The position numbers and the translations under genes are program-made. From Lucifuga dentata (Eukaryota; Chordata; Actinopteri; Ophidiiformes; Bythitidae): DNA of 64,000 nt. This document shows positions 54,201 to 64,000 of this stretch, piece after piece (positions within the stretch are counted from its first letter, which is position 1; each line of letters starts with the position of its first letter). Under the pieces are notes generated by a model. That model was not told the DNA's origin. It saw only the letters and a list, made by a program, of their open reading frames with translations, and did not search any database. The DNA is taken from the NCBI GenBank assembly GCA_014773175.1, contig VXCM01002507.1, forward strand, positions 61,405 through 125,404. The letters run 5' to 3'.

Positions 54201-57021
54201 CTATTTGCACTTAAGAATGAGTACAAAATGAGAAGTCGAAGAAGAAATGAGGCCTCCTCCATTTATTTTACATCTTTATGTAAAATGCTGAACATGTATG
54301 ATAATTATTTAACAGAAATATTACAATTAAGCCTAAAACATACATTTTTTATTGTTTTTTGTAACACTGAATATATATAACCTGATCCAGGTTTAATTAA
54401 AGGAAATGGGGTTAAGGGCAGATTACTGCACCTATTATTAGCACCTGTATTCAAGGCCTCATTAATAAACTGACAATAGTGATGTTAAAAGCTTTAATCT
54501 AGCTGAGTAAGACCAGTTGGTACTGTAAATTATACTATCCTTTTTGTAATTCACGAAAAGACTGACTGATTCACACTGTAGTACACAGTTCCTGTTGTTA
54601 CTGAAAAATACCACTATTACTGAAGTCGAGGGTTGAATTCAGAGTATCTTTAGTTTGAGGCTCTGAGCACACAGAGCACTTGGATTTACACTGTCCTCCC
54701 TTATCCTTTCAGCCCCATTTGTTCATGTATCTTTAATTTTTGGTCCTGAACATCAAGGTCTCTTAACAGTACATGTCATGAAAGTTTCAAAAGACCATAA
54801 ATTATACACAGTGAATGACTTTCTAAATATTCATGCACTTGCATTCTGTAGCCATCAACTTTACCATTAAATTGACATAGTAAGCAGAATGTGATGGAGA
54901 GAGAGAAAGTAGCAACCCAACTGGCAAAAACAAAACTGAGAGTTAACGTGGAAGTTTGTTGTGGAGGTTAATTTGATTTATATTTCGCGAAGATCAACGC
55001 TGTTTAGAGAGGAACAAACATGTCACAATACAATACACTCTCTAATCTGACATATGTCAGATTAGAGAGTGTATTGTATTGTATTGTAATCTGATTAGGG
55101 CTGGGAAAATTAACATGCTAATTTTTGCGATTAATGAGGATGTGTTAAAAAAAATTAACGCTATTAATGGAACCGTTTTTCACTTCCTGGGGCTATGTTA
55201 ATCCTTTCATTTTTCCCCCACTTCCTTTGGCTAACATTATATGCTCACACTTTTTTAACGAGATGTGGCTTTATTAATCAAAAACATATAATCAGCAAAA
55301 AGAACTTCATTAGCCTTTTAGCCTCACTTTTGCTTAACTGTGTTGCGTTGCCCTTGGCTGCACAAGACACATTCAAGCTAATGTTAAGTCGATCAGGATT
55401 CAGTCTTTTTAGAATAAGACAAACTTCCCTTTGAACAAAGTCATATTTTCAGAATAAGATTATTTTCCTTACAACAAGAACATGTCAACCTTGACTAGTT
55501 GAGTAACATGAATAACTTGCAAACATCTTTTAACATATCAACCAAGAATATGTCTGAAGTCAATGAAAGTGTTAGTTAACCCAAAAGAAAGTATATCATG
55601 AAAATAAGTGCAATGGATCCATAACAAAATAAAGTTGCTCCTTTAAGATAAAATAAATCAATTCAGTTATGGGACCTCTAGTTTCTGTGATAAACTAAAG
55701 AAACAGTTTAATAAATCATATAAAACAAGGATTTTAACAGGGAATTAATCCACATTAATTTGGTGATTCAATGTGTAATGATTACAAGTTTACAAGTTTC
55801 TGTGATTAATTGTGATTAATCACGATTAATCACAGAAATCTGTGAGATTAATTAGCTAATTATTTATAATCAATTCACAGCCCTAAATCTGACCTAATAT
55901 GTTGATATATGTTCATGCATATTCTGATTGTTGTGTTTCATTTGAAACTGAGGAGAGTCTGAATTTCTTTGTGCATGCATGTTTGCAGAAGTACCCATGT
56001 ACAGTATACCAGATGATTTAGCTGTCTGAACACAGAGCACATTGACCACAAGGTCAGTAGATGGCATGAGTTTGATTGCATCCAGTGTAACATATAGCAG
56101 CATACAGGCTTCCTCTTCAGTTCAACATATTTTGTAGGTCTGTGGCAGGTGATAGGCTGTGGTGGGAAACTCAGAAGAGACCTGGTGGACAGGTGGGGAA
56201 TGGCTAGCTCAGGTATTTTGTTTTGGCTGATTAGACTGCTTCTCAGGACTGGTGTGTAGACTGTGCTTGATTGACATCTTCCTGATGCTTCTAATAGGAT
56301 TGTTGCAGCCATTAGGCTGAAATGCGTATCCTGCATTAATCTGAAGCATTGGTTGTGCACGTATTACAAAATAACACATAATAGCATTCATGAGATCTAC
56401 AAAAATCATGGGTAGCAATGTCAGCTTTTGTGTTTTGTGACATCAGCAGCACAGTGACAGTGATAACCTGAAAAATGGCTGAATGTTTTGAGGTAAAAAT
56501 TGAGGATGTCAAAAACTATCCCCATTAATATGATGTCTTATTGCTGCTCCGCAGTGACAAATGTACCATTTGTTATCATCTTTGTTTATACTATTACAAA
56601 TTCAGAAGTAGTTTTCAAGGTGCTCCAGTACTGTTGTGGTACTTATGGTGAATAAAAGAGCTCCACCGCAGCATGATGATTTTTTTTTTTTCATTTCCCC
56701 TTGTCATTCTCATTTTAATTTAATTGCCCTATGAATCCATTCATAGTCCGCTTGGTACAAATTTTGAATCTGTCTCATATTTTGGTTTGGCCAAACTCTA
56801 CAGTGTAGTTTCCACTGCTTGAAATTACCAAGAACTGACATGTGACGTATTTTCACTTATATAACTGTCAGCGTGTTTCATTTTCACATGTAGAGCCAGA
56901 GACTCAGACCATGGCAATGAAAGCTTTTTAGCTGCGCTGGAAGAGAGCAGTTATTTTTACTTTTCTCAGCTGGAAACAGGGCAAAAGAGAAAAGGGTGGC
57001 AAAGAGAGAGAGAGAGAAGGA

Positions 57022-57089
<68 letters not shown>

Positions 57090-57132
57090 ACGTGTGTGCG
57101 TGCACGTGTGATGGAGAGGAGGTGATGCAGTG

Positions 57133-57177
<45 letters not shown>

Positions 57178-60100
57178 TATTGAATAGGGAGACTATGCTG
57201 ATGGTAAATGGGTCATCCTGTATGGATGAGGAAACCGTAGAAGACTAGGCTGCCTCCTCTGAGTACTGAGCTAAAGCCTTAGCAGGATACACTATGACAC
57301 ATTGGATACTCTGAGTGTACTAAGAAGCAATTTGTGCAACCAGAATGACAGAAGTAACATCTAACCGTGTGTTCCAATTAATTATGTATATCACGCACCT
57401 ATGTGTTTGATGGCACCTTTAATTAGTCAAGTAAATTTGTGTGCCAGCATTTGTGCAATGTTCTGCCACTTCATGCAAGTGTTGTATTAGTGTATGTGGG
57501 TGTGTGTATGGGGGCTTATGTGTTATCTTTTAATTTGTGTTTCAGGAGTGACAATAGCACAACCTACACACTAGCCAGTGTTTCCTGGTAACTCTCACCT
57601 TCATGCTGTTTTTTTTTCCTTTTTTTTTGTTAACATGGTACACATCTGAAGTACTGTTCCACCAGACGTNTCCCCCCCGTGCTGTGATTTACTGCTTGCA
57701 CAATTAATCAATTAGTTGATTAACAGAAATTAATAAATTACTATTGTATTTTGATAACTGATTAATCGCTTAATTAATTTTCAAATGAAGACAAATATAT
57801 GGTTGTTATAGCCTCTCTAGGCTAGCTTTGTTTTTTACTGTTGATCAGAGAAAATTAACTAGTTTGTTAACTAGTTTGAAGACATCAGTTTGGGCTCTGG
57901 TAATGTGTGATGGCTATTTAAAAAATATAGGCTGATTAATCAAAAAAAGATTAATCAGTACTTTAAAGGACCATGCCAGCCATTTTGCATGTTTAAGCCT
58001 AATATATTAAATTTTCATACACGTTACTGACAATCATTTCCCAAAGCATACTACTGAAATGGTGAATTTAAAAATGTTTAAACCGCCATTGGTTTCAGTT
58101 CATTCTGGTACGGTATTAAAATCAACTTGTTGATACCTAAAATGTTCTTGGGATAGGTAATCCATCATTGTGAACAAGACATGCATTCAGTTTTTTTTTG
58201 AAGTTACATAATTTTAGCATTTAAGTGTAATAAAAAGTACGGAATGATCTGAAAATGCTTGCTAGTGGTGCATTCAAGTGCTGTAGTGAAGAACTGACAA
58301 CAGGAAGCACTTTCAGATCATGCCACACTTTTTACTGTGCTTAAACGCTAAAATTACGTAACTTCAAAAAAAAACAACAACAACCCTGAATATACATCTT
58401 GTTCACGATGATAGATTACCTATCCCAAGAACGTCTCAAGTATCAACAAGTTGATTTTAATAGTGTACCAGAATGAACTGAAACCAATGGCGGTCTGAAA
58501 GGNTCAAGTATCAACAAGTTGATTTTAATAGTGTACCAGAATGAACTGAAACCAATGGCGGTCTGAAAGGTAGGAATTTTTTTTTTAATTCATCGTTCCA
58601 GTAGTATGCTTTGGGAAATGATTGTCAGTAATGTTACGTGAATGAAAGTTGAATATATTAGGCTCAAACATGCAAACTGGATGGTATGGTCCTTTAAAGT
58701 TTGTTGCATCCCTCCTATATTGAATGGGCTTTTGGAGTCATAATCAGGCTTTGAGTTCAAAATTGCACACAGACAAACCTTTTGATGTTTTCTTCTTGAA
58801 AAATAGAGAATTAGAATTTCTTAAAAGCAATAATCTGGGAGATCTGCATTTTCTCAACCACATTTTTGGAGATAAAAGGTCATCATTTTGCCATATATGT
58901 ATTGTATTTCCAAGAAATCATTTAGCACTCCGTCAGTTTTGTCAATATTTTGGCTTCATCATTTGTCTTTTCTTGAATTTTTTTTGTTGTTAATACTCTG
59001 GGTTCTATAGGTGGCACTTTGTTCAGTCATTATGCTAATACAATCTTGAACTGATTACCCAAATTGCTGCAACTGGTTGTACCGCAAGTCGAATCAATTT
59101 TATGTGACAGTGATTTGAAAACTAGATATTTATGTATATGTTAAAAAAAAAGTATTATTTTAAAGGGATATAAGTATTAGATATTATGTCATGACATAGT
59201 AGAACATTCATGACTGACTTTCCAATGCAAAAACTTCATCTCTTCATTTCAGCAGCAGAATATTAGTCAGTCTATTTATAAGTGTGCTGACTTAACACCA
59301 GCTCTAAATGTAAATTTGTGGAGGTCAGAGAATGTTAAGAGGATACAAATTTGAATATACTCCACGTGAACAAGATCAGCACATCACAATTTGCTCCTAC
59401 AGAACCTGAAATGTCACAAGGCGGCATATGTGTTAATAAATTCATACACCTTGGGAGAAATTTGCAATGTGTAGACTCGCATTTATTTTAATCATTAAGG
59501 TCTTTCCCCATGAAATATTAATATTTTAATTCTGCCTTAGTAAACCGTAACACTTTCAGTTTGCCATTCACATGTGCTTCCCTTCCGTGGAAACTATAAT
59601 CCTCCTCTCAGGATTACCTGTTCGTGCTATAAGTCTTGTTTAATTTCACATTTCTCTAAACTCAGGTGGAAAAGATAATTAGCTGTTCACTTTCTATAAA
59701 AAAGAAAAAAACACAGCATATCATTGTGAATGTGTGGTCAGTCAAACAATTAGCTTGTGTCTGTGGGTGCAGCAGCGTGCAGCCTCTCACCATGTGGCCT
59801 TTGTTGACAATGAGGCTGTCTCTGTTGTCTCTGAACAAAAGGCCTGCAGAGGAACATGAGAGCAGCAGAGGACAGAGGGGGACTGGACTGTGTGTTGTAA
59901 TCCCTTCTGCGTCCCTGTGTTGACCTCCCCCAGCCTCGCTGTCCAGCATGAAGACCGATTCCTTTGTTGGTTTCAGTGCACATGTAAACATTTTGTTTTC
60001 TTCTCTTGCTTGTTGTTAAATTGACACTTTTCATGCACCCAACAGAAATTAACTTCATAATGGATGTGAAATTATACTGGCAGGCATTTGTGTTGGTCTG

Positions 60101-60715
60101 GTGTCAATAATTGCATGGTTAGAATATTTCTACCCTTTAAAGGTTTAATCCTTAATTTTTGACCTTAATGTGCAACTGCCTGCCTTTGGCATGGATGCAG
60201 TCAAGTCAATGAAAACTGATAGAAAGTGTGTTATGATCCTGTTTTTATTGGGGAAACAATGTACACATGTCAAGCTAATCCGAGAGCTTCTTTTCAGAAA
60301 TATTAATTTAGATTTTTGAATTGAAAATATAGTATGCACCTAACCCAATGAGAAGCTGCTGAATTTGAGATTTTTCACAATAAATCTCTCAGGTAAATTA
60401 CTTAATGCAGAGTTATAAATGTGGAAACATAGATGTGAATGAATAGAAACAAGCTTTGATCTGATATGTTAGCATTTACTTATCCTTTACCTGGCTTCAA
60501 GTAAATCTGTACAATATACTGATGATGTAGTGTAGACACAAACATTTCAGCAGCTAGTGCAATGCGGGCCTTTGAAATGCTATTAAACTGAATTTACATC
60601 ACTGCCCCCTTTGTAAAATCCAGCAAGGTCAATCAAGCAAACTGCAAGAAGCTGAAGGAAACCTAAGATGTACAGTAATTAAGCCAAGGATGTTTTGTGT
60701 GTGTGTGCAGGAGAG

Positions 60716-60767
<52 letters not shown>

Positions 60768-60959
60768 CCCTGTGTTAAAATAACGAGAGCACTGGCACGG
60801 TGCTCTTCTTGGCTCTGTTGGCAACTTGGGCACAAACTCACATTGTTTTCTTTTTTCATGTAGAGAGTGGGCAGGAAATGCATTTAAATCTTCTCACTCT
60901 GTTTCTCTTAGTTTCTCCCTTTACCTTTCATTCCACAAGTACTTTTTACTTCTCGCATC

Positions 60960-61009
<50 letters not shown>

Positions 61010-61031
61010 AGAAAACAGTTGTGTTTGTATN

Positions 61032-61077
<46 letters not shown>

Positions 61078-61429
61078 AGAAAACAGTTGTGTTTGTATCT
61101 TTGAATGCAATTCTTGTCCTTCTGTCTTTATAGGAAACCAATGAACTGGTGGCTATTAAGAAGTTCAAAGACAGCGAAGGTGAGTGCGTGAGTGAAGGAG
61201 TGGTGGGGGATGGGGGGCAAGCAAGAGTGTCATTGCTGTCTTTTTAATTTCTGCACAGAAAATGAGGAGGTCAAGGAGACGACTCTCCGGGAGCTGAAGA
61301 TGCTTCGAACGCTGAAGCAAGACAACATCGTTGAGCTGAAGGAAGCTTTTCGCAGGAGGGGGAAACTCTACCTTGTGTTTGAATATGTGGAGAGGGTCAG
61401 CTAAATGGCACTATTATGGTTTACTGTAT

Positions 61430-61480
<51 letters not shown>

Positions 61481-63055
61481 GTGTGTGTGTGTGTGTGTCT
61501 ATGCACACGCGTACATGCATTTTCCTAAAACTATATCTATATCCTGCTATATCTAGACTCTAAGTTTTAGGATGCTAAGGCAGTTCTATTAAACATAACC
61601 ATGGTTATGTATGAACTAGGGGTTCAAATGAATAATGGTATTCCCCACTGTGTTGCCAGGGTACCCAGCCAACGGTTTATTTCATGACAGATTTTATTTT
61701 CATACTTAATTCATTTCAGTATGGTGACTCTCATTGGCTTTGCCTCTCGATCCCCTCTTATCTTGGTCATTGTATGAATTTTTTTAGGAAATGCTTCAAC
61801 GTTGTGCTTGTTTCCTAGAACACTTTCACCACACCAGACAATATTCATATCACAACTCTTTTCACAGCTAAAGTTGTCAGTTTTCCTTTTCAGAACATGC
61901 TGGAGCTATTAGAAGAACTGCCTAATGGCGCGCCACCTGATAAAGTACGCAGCTACATCTACCAGCTCATCAAAGCCATAAACTGGTGTCACAAGAATGA
62001 GATTGTGCACAGAGGTAAGGACTTCATCTCTCCCTTTGGCCCATTTACACCTTGACATAAGCTGCTATTTGTATCCATGTATGTTATCAAAACAAGGCAA
62101 TGCAAGGTGTAAATGCATGCAGAATACATTGCACAATACAATCTGATCTGCCAGACCTCATAGGAATGTGTGTGATTAGATCTCGGTCACAATCTGCACA
62201 GCTGGAACACATTCGTAAGATAAAATCCCCCTACAAAGTCATCTCACCTTGTCTTCCCACTCGCTCTCATTAATAAAGTTATTTTGAATTGGGAGCTGTA
62301 GCTTACCATAAAAGGGGTTCTTGCACCTGGAACAAGATGACAACAGCCCATGCTAAAAAGTTATTAGGTTTTTTTTTTTTTTTTGTTGTTGTTGTTGTTT
62401 TTTTTAATGGATGAAGCTTCTTCATTGAGCAGGGAGGAAACAGGAGCTCTAATAGCAAAATGACTTTCCTACTGAAATCTGATCACAATGCAGGCAGAAT
62501 CCAGATAATAAGAACACTTTAAACACTGAATGCAAAGCCCAGCATCAGATGTTATTATCCAGATAATGTTTAATGCAAGCTGGAAAAGTTTTGAATGAAT
62601 GAGTGAATGAATGATTTCAGACATTCACAAAAGCTCACATATACAAAAAAAATAAATAAATAAATAAAAAAATAAAAAATCTGCAGGTGAAACAAACTTC
62701 AATTTCGAACTAGCCAAAAAATTAAAAATTAAAAAATAAATGCTTTAAAAATAGTAGGATGAAGTATAACTTATTAACTCCTCTCTGCTACCCTATTAAT
62801 GCTTACACCACAAAAAATTCAATGTAATTCACTCTCTAACCACTTGAATATATGAAATATTTAATTATTTATCGCAAAAAAAATGTAGGTTTGAGTCAAG
62901 TTTTCTGTCATGGTTATTTACAGTGAAATTGAGTAGGATGACAATACAGATTAGAATAAAAATGAATCTACTCTTTTGTTTATATCTGTCCTCAGACATT
63001 AAGCCTGAAAACCTCCTCATCAGCTCTGAGGATGTTCTCAAACTCTGTGACTTTG
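48726..63055 (+). CDS. cdkl5: Cyclin-dependent kinase-like 5 (CDKL5), 3'-partial
   Basis: CMGC serine/threonine kinase of the CDKL family, acting in neurons on microtubule-associated substrates and at the nucleus. Coding exons in the window: 48726-48762, 51258-51292, 61134-61179, 61259-61395, 61894-62014, 62996-63055, all GT-AG and in phase, giving 145 residues plus one base. The glycine loop [18 protein letters not shown] with the catalytic Lys (residue 33, human K42), the alpha-C segment [22 protein letters not shown], catalytic HRDIKPEN (Asp 126, human D135) and the beginning of DFG (Asp 144) are all intact. Numbering is nine behind human because the human MKIPNIGNV start is absent. The activation loop (TEY) and long C-terminal tail lie beyond the window. 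Confidence 0.96.
49055..49643. mobile_element. TTAA-type fold-back MITE, left end truncated
   Basis: Starts abruptly after N 49055 at tgagcctaatatattcaat and ends tagtcctttaa. Shared inner blocks are cattttcagatcattccaca, cgctaaaattacgttacttc and gaactgaaaccaatggcggt. The segment 49411-49475 is repeated after N 49476 (assembly duplication). The missing left terminus is probably also an assembly effect. Confidence 0.8.
55027..55080. repeat. Perfect 54-bp palindrome
   Basis: The two 27-base arms are exact reverse complements with no spacer (centre catatg at about 55053/55054). It ends 8 bases before the target duplication of the hAT-like element that follows. Confidence 0.9.
55096..55885. mobile_element. 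hAT-like non-autonomous element with 8-bp TSD
   Basis: The left end is TAGGGCTGGGAAAATTAAC and the right end ATTCACAGCCCTA (reverse complement TAGGGCTGTGAAT). Flanks are AATCTGAT (55088-55095) and AATCTGAC (55886-55893), a 7/8 match consistent with a hAT target duplication. GATTAAT-rich subterminal sequence, including a 42-bp near-palindrome at 55797-55838, is typical of fish hAT MITEs. There is no transposase frame. Confidence 0.8.
57022..57172. repeat. (GT)n and (GA)n microsatellites
   Basis: (GT)n about 57022-57079 passing into CG/CA repeats, then (GA)n at 57138-57172. Confidence 0.95.
57700..57958. mobile_element. Possible old hAT fragment
   Basis: The sequence attaatcaattagttgatta, then gataactgattaatcgctta, resembles the ATTAATCGATT termini of fish hAT MITEs. 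Both ends are unclear; the TTAA-type MITE begins a few bases downstream. Confidence 0.4.
57963..58697. mobile_element. TTAA-flanked fold-back MITE, most complete copy
   Basis: Begins TTAAAGGACCATGCC and ends TGGTATGGTCCTTTAA. The arms of more than 300 bp pair along almost their whole length: gcatgtttaagcctaatata with the reversed tatattaggctcaaacatgc, aaccgccattggtttcagtt with its reverse aactgaaaccaatggcggt, and aattttagcatttaag with cttaaacgctaaaatt. Non-coding. About 67 bp (58436-58502) are repeated after N 58503, an assembly duplication. Confidence 0.9.
60958..61077. repeat. (CTAT)n microsatellite duplicated around an N
   Basis: A (CTAT)n run followed by cagaaaacagttgtgtttgt appears twice, either side of N 61031. 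Read as one locus represented twice. It lies 57 bases upstream of the cdkl5 exon at 61134. Confidence 0.85.
61134..61395 (+). CDS. cdkl5: cdkl5 exons: catalytic Lys and alpha-C helix
   Basis: Exon 61134-61179 encodes [15 protein letters not shown], with the ATP-anchoring Lys, and has donor GAAG|gtgagt. Exon 61259-61395 encodes [40 protein letters not shown] and EYVER. The split Glu codon preserves frame. Identity to mammalian CDKL5 is very high. Confidence 0.97.
61430..61499. repeat. (GT)n microsatellite
   Basis: About 33 GT units with one interruption, about 35 bases after the cdkl5 donor at 61396. Confidence 0.95.
61894..62014 (+). CDS. cdkl5: cdkl5 exon: alpha-D/E region to HR(D)
   Basis: Encodes [40 protein letters not shown] and ends with the first base of the catalytic Asp codon (AGAG|gtaagg). 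Acceptor cttttcag. Confidence 0.97.
62996..63055 (+). CDS. cdkl5: cdkl5 exon: DIKPEN...DF(G)
   Basis: Encodes [20 protein letters not shown] and the first base of the DFG glycine (TTTG|gtgagt). Nothing resembling the next CDKL5 exon (GFARNLSEG) was found between 63056 and 64000, so the gene continues outside. Confidence 0.97.
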
Positions 63056-63768
63056 GTGAGTCTTTTGCTTTCTTCTCTTGTTTATTGGCCACATTCTCAC
63101 GCCGAGCAGTTAATCTTACATGTGCAGTAAAACTTCAAGCCTCTCTGTACAGCTCTGCACATCTTCCATGTCTAATAATAGTAATTGCCTGTTAAATCAA
63201 AGTCAGTGTTGTTAGTTACTTTACAGGTATAATTAGTCTTTGTTGGTGATTTATTAGACACTATGCAGATATTAGCAATTGTTATAATACTGTCAAAATA
63301 GGTGTGACTGTGATTTCTTATTGCCTACTTATGTTTCTTGGGCTCAGTTCACTGTGAAAAATCTCACAATTAATTTGTCACCTTGTTGTGCAGGAGGATA
63401 AATTTTGCCACTGGAAAGCAACCAATAAGGACAATAACATGTTTTCACAATTATTTTGCCAAAAAAGTATATTTCATAAAAGCCTTAATGGTTATTGTGG
63501 AACATTTTATTCCCCTGAAAGATAAAATGTCAAAACATATCAATACACAATATTTTTACAGTTTCTCGGGTGAATATTCTACATTTGCAAATTACACAGT
63601 AAATTAGCTTTGCATATCTGGCTAATGTAGCCCTACTGAGTCAGCTGGGGTGATATTTGTTTTTTATTGACTGTTTGAGTTGGCATTCTGTTTATAGGTG
63701 TTTTTCAGGCTTAAAATGGATGTAGTCCACACTAATTGTCTTAAGCATGGACTCAGCCAGTCCTGCTG

Positions 63769-64000
63769 TCTTCTTCTTCTTCTTTTCCTTTCAGCTTTCC
63801 CTTCAGGGGTCACCACAGCGAATCATCTGCCTCCATCTAACCCTATCCTCTGCCTCCTCTTCTCTCACACCAACTAACTTCATGTCCTCTTTCACTACAT
63901 CCATAAATCTCCTCTTTGGAGAGGAGATTTTTTCTTCTTCCTCTAGGCCTCCTGCCTGGCAGTTCCAACCTCAGCATCCTTCTACCGATATGTTCACTAT
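63769..64000 (-). mobile_element. 3' end of an RTE-like LINE, truncated by window edge
   Basis: Read on the - strand it gives a C-terminal reverse-transcriptase tail (RRFMDVVKEDMKLVGVREEE, then DRVRWRQMIRCGDP) followed by a stop and a (GAA)n tail. This RFMDVVKEDMK...RWRQMIRCGDP signature is common at the C-terminus of fish RTE-type LINE proteins (recalled, not searched). A small palindrome at 63905-63930 interrupts the frame. Confidence 0.7.

Larger units (their letters stand above)
51293..61133. other. Large cdkl5 intron (9.8 kb)
   Basis: No exon or nested gene recognised. It holds a hAT-like element (55096-55885) beside a perfect 54-bp palindrome, a full TTAA-type MITE (57963-58697), an AT/TTA repeat at 53757-53853, (GT)n and (GA)n at 57022-57172, (GA)n at 60715-60765, and (CTAT)n at 60958-61077. 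A poly(A) block with N at 53297 and a poly(G) block with N at 53618 are assembly-type interruptions. Confidence 0.75.

Noticed and set aside
60958..61077. Possible CRISPR-like or satellite array
   Set aside because: It is a simple (CTAT)n microsatellite represented twice around an N, with no spacer structure.
63056..64000. Search for the next cdkl5 exon (activation loop)
   Set aside because: No GFARNLSE-like or TEY-containing segment with splice sites was found, so the exon must lie outside the window.

Overview
This is vertebrate nuclear DNA, most likely from a percomorph teleost. The evidence is split protein-coding genes with canonical GT-AG introns, very dense (CA/TG)n, (GA/CT)n and (GATA)n microsatellites, compact introns, and fish-type dispersed repeats (a tRNA-like SINE, fold-back MITEs, hAT remnants, an RTE-like LINE end). 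There is nothing prokaryotic here: no operon, CRISPR array or phage.

Three genes account for the coding content, in the same order and orientation as on human Xp22. (1) nhs (Nance-Horan syndrome actin-remodelling regulator), + strand: 11 exons from 4487 to the stop at 13071, with the first exon(s) upstream of the window and a probable 3' UTR to about 17040. (2) scml2 (Polycomb protein with two MBT repeats, a SLED domain and a SAM domain), - strand: 13 coding exons from ATG 41548 to stop 22406, all joining in frame. (3) cdkl5 (CMGC-family serine/threonine kinase), + strand: a 5' UTR exon near 46340-46432, the start codon at 48726, and six coding exons running to 63055 (the DFG motif). The rest of cdkl5 lies beyond the window. 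nhs and scml2 converge (about 5 kb between their poly(A) signals). scml2 and cdkl5 diverge from a GC-richer promoter interval at about 44.7-46.4 kb.

Layout: 1-4486 nhs intron; 4487-13071 nhs exons; 13072-17040 nhs 3' UTR with an inserted palindromic MITE; 17040-22085 intergenic with MITEs; 22086-45230 scml2; 46200-64000 cdkl5. Introns and intergenic DNA carry at least four TTAA-flanked fold-back MITE copies, three SINE-like copies, a hAT element with an 8-bp target duplication, and a series of short perfect palindromes.

Assembly note: at least 19 isolated single Ns occur, most in homopolymers or between two copies of the same 60-70 bp. They look like unmerged contig overlaps. One falls inside an scml2 coding exon and inserts a false 22-residue repeat. 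I found no undescribed biological system. The points most worth a second look are the N-junction artefacts, a repeated mini-exon in nhs, the AUG-stop element overlapping the cdkl5 start codon, and the palindromes.
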